Below, piece after piece: positions 54,401 through 57,951 of a stretch of 57,951 bases of DNA. The stretch is from the NCBI RefSeq assembly GCF_019649055.1, contig NW_026570533.1:1-57951 (forward strand), read 5' to 3'. Position 1 is the first letter of the stretch. Each line of letters opens with the position of its first letter. This stretch comes from Paramacrobiotus metropolitanus. Taxonomy: Eukaryota > Tardigrada > Eutardigrada > Parachela > Macrobiotidae. Below the pieces are notes generated by a model. That model had not been told where the DNA came from. It made no database searches and saw only the letters and a list, made by a program, of their open reading frames with translations. Position numbers and translations under genes: made by a program.

Positions 54401-54656
54401 TTGGGTCTAGTGGCCTGCGATCAACATCAAAGCTGACACATGCGTAGCCGCTCGAACAGCCGCTGAGTTGCTTGTATGTTGGCAGCGCCCAATTGTTTTG
54501 TTAATGGCACCGGAAATACAAATTTTCAAATCAGCCGTGGAAACCGGGAAGTAAACCGCAGTCTGAGATGCCATTTTAATTCTTATCATTGCCTACCTCT
54601 TCTGGAAAACCTCGAAATTGTTTTACAAGTTAGACGTAACTATTATAATTACCGAA
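51451..54656. other. Intergenic DNA, no supported gene
   Basis: Several open frames of 60-83 codons exist (for example 53507-53758, 54194-54436), but none has a domain, signal or splice context that I can defend. It separates the BTB-BACK gene (minus) from the F-box gene (plus), so both promoters may lie here. Confidence 0.45.
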
Positions 54657-56852
54657 ATGACCAGTCGTGGCCCAACACCGCATTCGACAAAAGCGCGCAT
54701 CGAACGCTGGATCAACAAGCCCTGGAAATCGCTGTCGCTCATTCGACAACGCAGCAAAGACGCTCTTCGACCAGACTATGTTGTCGATGCTAAAGAACTT
54801 TTATCCAGCGCTATCCAACTTTCCATCGATCCTAGTTCTATTCCCGACCACGGCAACTGTCGGCAAATCCTGGGGAAAAATCTGCAACCAGTTGTGTACG
54901 AATTCACCACGGGGCAGTTTATTTTAGGATATTTGTGCGATGTAGACTGGCCAGGACGGCGCGTCCTGGTGGATTTCTCTTGTTACAGCTGCCCACCCTG
55001 TTGGCTGCCCGTTGAAAAGGTACAGCGGCATAGTGCAATACAAACCCGGGATCTCTGCCCCGGAACCCCTGTTGAAGCTGCGCTGCGGCCGAACTCCGAC
55101 CACCCTTACGTTTTCCAACCGGCGCGCATCATATTTCCTGATGGTTCCGCCAAGTTGGGTCCAGTCTGTGTAGAAGCGGCACTACAGGGCGATGAGAATC
55201 CCGTTCATAAATTTGTCCATCCAATCCAGCTGCGCTTTGTGCGGACGTATCCTCGGTTTCACCGGAAAACCGATGAAACACTTTCCGTTCTCGGATACTG
55301 TCGCCAGCTGCAGAAACAGGCGGCTTCTCTCGATTTTGGACAGGATGCAAAAGATATTGATCTGCAGCGTCTGCTACGGGCTTTAAACGAAATTCCGGGG
55401 ATGAAAGCAGTGCGCATATGGCTTGACACCCAGTGCGTTTATTGCGTCTATACGAACAGTCAACCGGAAATTTTTGGTGAGGAGCATTTGAAAGATTTGG
55501 TTCGAAAATCGTACCGGTTTGATGAAATTGCGACCGGAAAACTTTTGAAAGTCGATAAGACGGACGCCAGCCGAGGCCGTTCCGCGTCCGTGGGAATGCT
55601 GCCATGTGAACTGCAGAAGTGGATCGTGCTGGAAATTCAAGACATCCACAGTGTCGTTAACGCTCAAAAGTTAGCTTCGGAAACGAGACGAGCGACTGCT
55701 CGAATTTCATCGAAGCCATGCTGATTTAAGATGTGTAGTTTGAAAGGGAACGTAAGATCATGTAGCTATGATAGCAACTGCAAATATAATTTTCAAGGCT
55801 CATGTGAGTACATAATAATTATTGTTTATTGTAGAGTCTGCAAACTCTGGCACGATTTTCTAAACGGCCGTTGCCGCAATCAACACGTCACTATCGACCT
55901 GACCAATTTGCTGCCCGATGGCCCGCAAGACCAGGAGCGAAAATATAGCCGCACTCATCTGCTGAATGTCCTGGACCATGCCGTGACGCCCGCCACGGTA
56001 TCGCTGACGCTGATGAACGGGAATCTGAGCCCGGAGCTGGACCTGTACGTCTCCTGGTTCCTGTCGATCAAGGTCACGCGTTTGCCGCTGATCTTCCTGA
56101 AGAATGTTCGCTGCTTTCGCGTCCTAGCACAGAACCACGAGAAGCAGCGACTCGAATGGGCCAACCTCCGTTACTTGATGCAAGCGTGCGAAGTAATACA
56201 TTCGCGCAACGTCTTCGTTCCCGCCCTCTTCGGTCCCATAGCCGGGTTGTGGAGCGCGCCGGCCGATGTCCGACAGGACATTGATGTTGTCGTGAAGAAA
56301 GCCGCGCTGCACTGTGGTCTTAGTGAAACTGATCGGTTACGATGTTATTTGAAGGTATTAAGCGCTGCGTGCCCCGAATTTACCGCCGGTGAATGGGAAG
56401 ACATCAACGAAGCCTGCCAAGAGATGCTCACGTGTGCCAAACATCCGTTACGCAGCCGGCTAATCCTCATGCTACAGTTGTAAGTACCATCCGGCGGCCG
56501 GTTACAAAACCATGAAAAGCGCTAATGCGCGCTGTTACGTGACGTTTGAATCATAGTAAGATTACTGTATAGATCGCATAAATGAGCTGGTATTTTCAGG
56601 CTGAATGAACCGATAACCGGGCAGTTACAGCCCCCACTATCCCGACTCGCTGCCCATGCCTTCCGCTACTCGTATTGCCATTGCGAAGAGAAGCACCACA
56701 GTTCTGACAGGCCCTATCCTGCCCGGTCAGTGTTACGTGATGACAGCCACCTCTGGGAAGGGGATGCAGAAGCACAAATCAGCATCATATTCCTGGTAAC
56801 TTTAAAATTATTCTTTTCGAAGGATGTTTCACTTGAACGGCTTAAATATTAA
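54657..56852 (+). CDS. F-box protein with an N-terminal beta-rich region, three exons (636 aa)
   Basis: Exons 54657-55669, 55835-56479 and 56600-56852. Introns start GTTAGC and GTAAGT and end TTGTAG and TTTCAG, with frame kept (1,911 nt). Splicing of exons 1 and 2 reconstitutes an F-box: MLPCELQKWIVLEI, then HSVVNAQ, then KVCKLWHDFL. The first donor (GTTAGC) is weak, but the rebuilt motif supports it. Residues about 70-200 contain two beta-rich segments (FILGYLCDVDWPGRRVLV; ARIIFPDGS) that could be Tudor-like. The C-terminal half is helical. F-box proteins are Skp1-Cullin1 adaptors, so two neighbouring genes here are ubiquitin-ligase adaptors. Start at MTSRGP because upstream codons look non-coding. 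Confidence 0.7.
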
Positions 56853-57951
56853 AGGAACCTATTTGTAGTGACCGCCCAATTTCCACCTGCTCGCAGTCTC
56901 GCAAATACCTACCATGCTGGATTCCGGTCGGACGCCGCAGCGGAGGACCTCGTCGGCTGATGCAACAGGCTGTAGACGAGCTATCGACATTGCAAGCAAT
57001 TCACATGAAGTACCGAATTTCCCGCCAGAATTTTGGAGACATGCACAGGCAGCAGATTCTTGCGTCGTTAGTGGCTGCCGCTCAACCAACAGCCAAGATA
57101 TGTTATGTACATACGATATAGTGTCCACTGTACACTATATCGTTTTAACATGTTAAAACGATTGTCGTCAATTATAATAATTCTGTCGTGGCGGTGTATT
57201 TTGGAGAAAAAAGATATAACGAAGACGCCGTTGGAAAACACATAAACGGTGACCAAAAATTTACCGAAACTCCCTTCCGGTTCGATTATTATATAAACCT
57301 CTTAAAACTTCAAAGTCGGTTTCTTCGCCATCTCAATCATTTCGAATCATACCTTTCTAAATTCTGAGGGCAGTTCTCAGCATTGCGAAGGTGGCCGGAA
57401 TTAACGTAATTATTATACAATAATATAATAATATGTAGTTAGAGACATTGTTGTAATGGAAAATATGTTAACATCCTCTATACTGCCTGAAAGGAGCAAG
57501 CTGTAAATACTTGTAGTACGGTTTTGTCGGCTGGAGGTACCGGTTCGCTTCCCTTGAAATTAATAGTATGCCCATACCAAAAAAATGCAAAAGTAAACGT
57601 AAAAAAGTTGTAGATAATTTTATAAGAAGATAGCAGTTTGGCGGTTGCTTAGTTGTTTCTTGTTAGCATCATGTCCGCCTCTATCAGCGGACCTTCCTTG
57701 TGCAATTGTGCACACATCTACAATTATTACACATTACATATAACTATACGCAAAAGTCGAAAATTAGGCCGATTTTAACTGAGTCAAAAGGTTAATAAAG
57801 TCGGTGGATGTTCTGAGAGATAGAAATGTCCTTGAAGCGATCTCTTATACAGGGGTGCTACGCCAAGTTTGGACAGTTACGTAAATCAGATTTAAAAATA
57901 TTTTTGTACTTCGGTTTTATTTTTCGAAATGGTTGTGCGCCCCGACAAACC
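56853..57951. other. Intergenic DNA with palindromes
   Basis: No gene seen. A hairpin with 11-bp arms (ACGATATAGTG/CACTATATCGT, 57113-57143) overlaps a perfect 20-bp palindrome at 57141-57160. A dispersed repeat copy lies at 57653-57702. Confidence 0.5.
57653..57702 (+). repeat. Dispersed repeat copy B
   Basis: It contains CTTGTTAGC, TGTCCGCCTCT and ACCTTCCTTGTG in the same order as 8511-8560. Confidence 0.5.

Overview
This is a eukaryotic, almost certainly invertebrate metazoan, nuclear window. Host genes have short GT-AG introns and include a BTB-BACK gene, an F-box gene and a haspin-like kinase C-terminus. Most of the rest is transposon. A tardigrade or similar small invertebrate would fit, but nothing here proves the phylum.

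Layout. (1) 1-8436 is the GC-rich 3' part of a large LTR-type element entering from the left edge. It has a tandem winged-helix-like gene broken by one TGA, a 770-codon coiled-coil/Gag-like gene with a Cys cluster, about 4.4 kb of noncoding DNA packed with small hairpins that share a CAATA loop, then a polypurine tract and a probable 3' LTR with AATAAA. (2) 8437-18560 is AT-richer host DNA with little certain coding: an unrecognised pseudogene, a secreted Cys-rich protein (EGF-like), a 51-bp minisatellite, and exons of a Cys/Thr-rich protein. (3) 18561-42725 is one very young, 24.2-kb LTR retroelement on the minus strand. Its 567/571-bp LTRs appear to differ only by three small indels, and it is flanked by CTTG on both sides. 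It has a TATA box, PBS, Gag and Ty3/Gypsy-type Pol (PR-RT-RH-IN), followed by about 11 kb of cargo: at least six genes, two with introns and one of those antisense, plus a tandem array of eight tRNA-like Pol III units. (4) 42730-57951 is host DNA: a haspin terminal exon, BTB-BACK fragments, a complete six-exon BTB-BACK gene (minus) whose second intron holds two MITEs with clean target duplications, and a three-exon F-box gene (plus).

How it fits together. The two LTR elements look like relatives: both carry a gene for two winged-helix-like domains next to their 3' LTR half, both have a coding frame cut by single in-frame stops, and both devote many kilobases after Pol to cargo and structured noncoding RNA. 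The strongest candidates for something undescribed are the CAATA-loop hairpin family (many stems, compensatory changes, constant loop), the eight-unit tRNA-like array inside a retroelement, and the intron-bearing cargo genes. All functional roles for these are inference; homology calls rest on motif recognition by eye.
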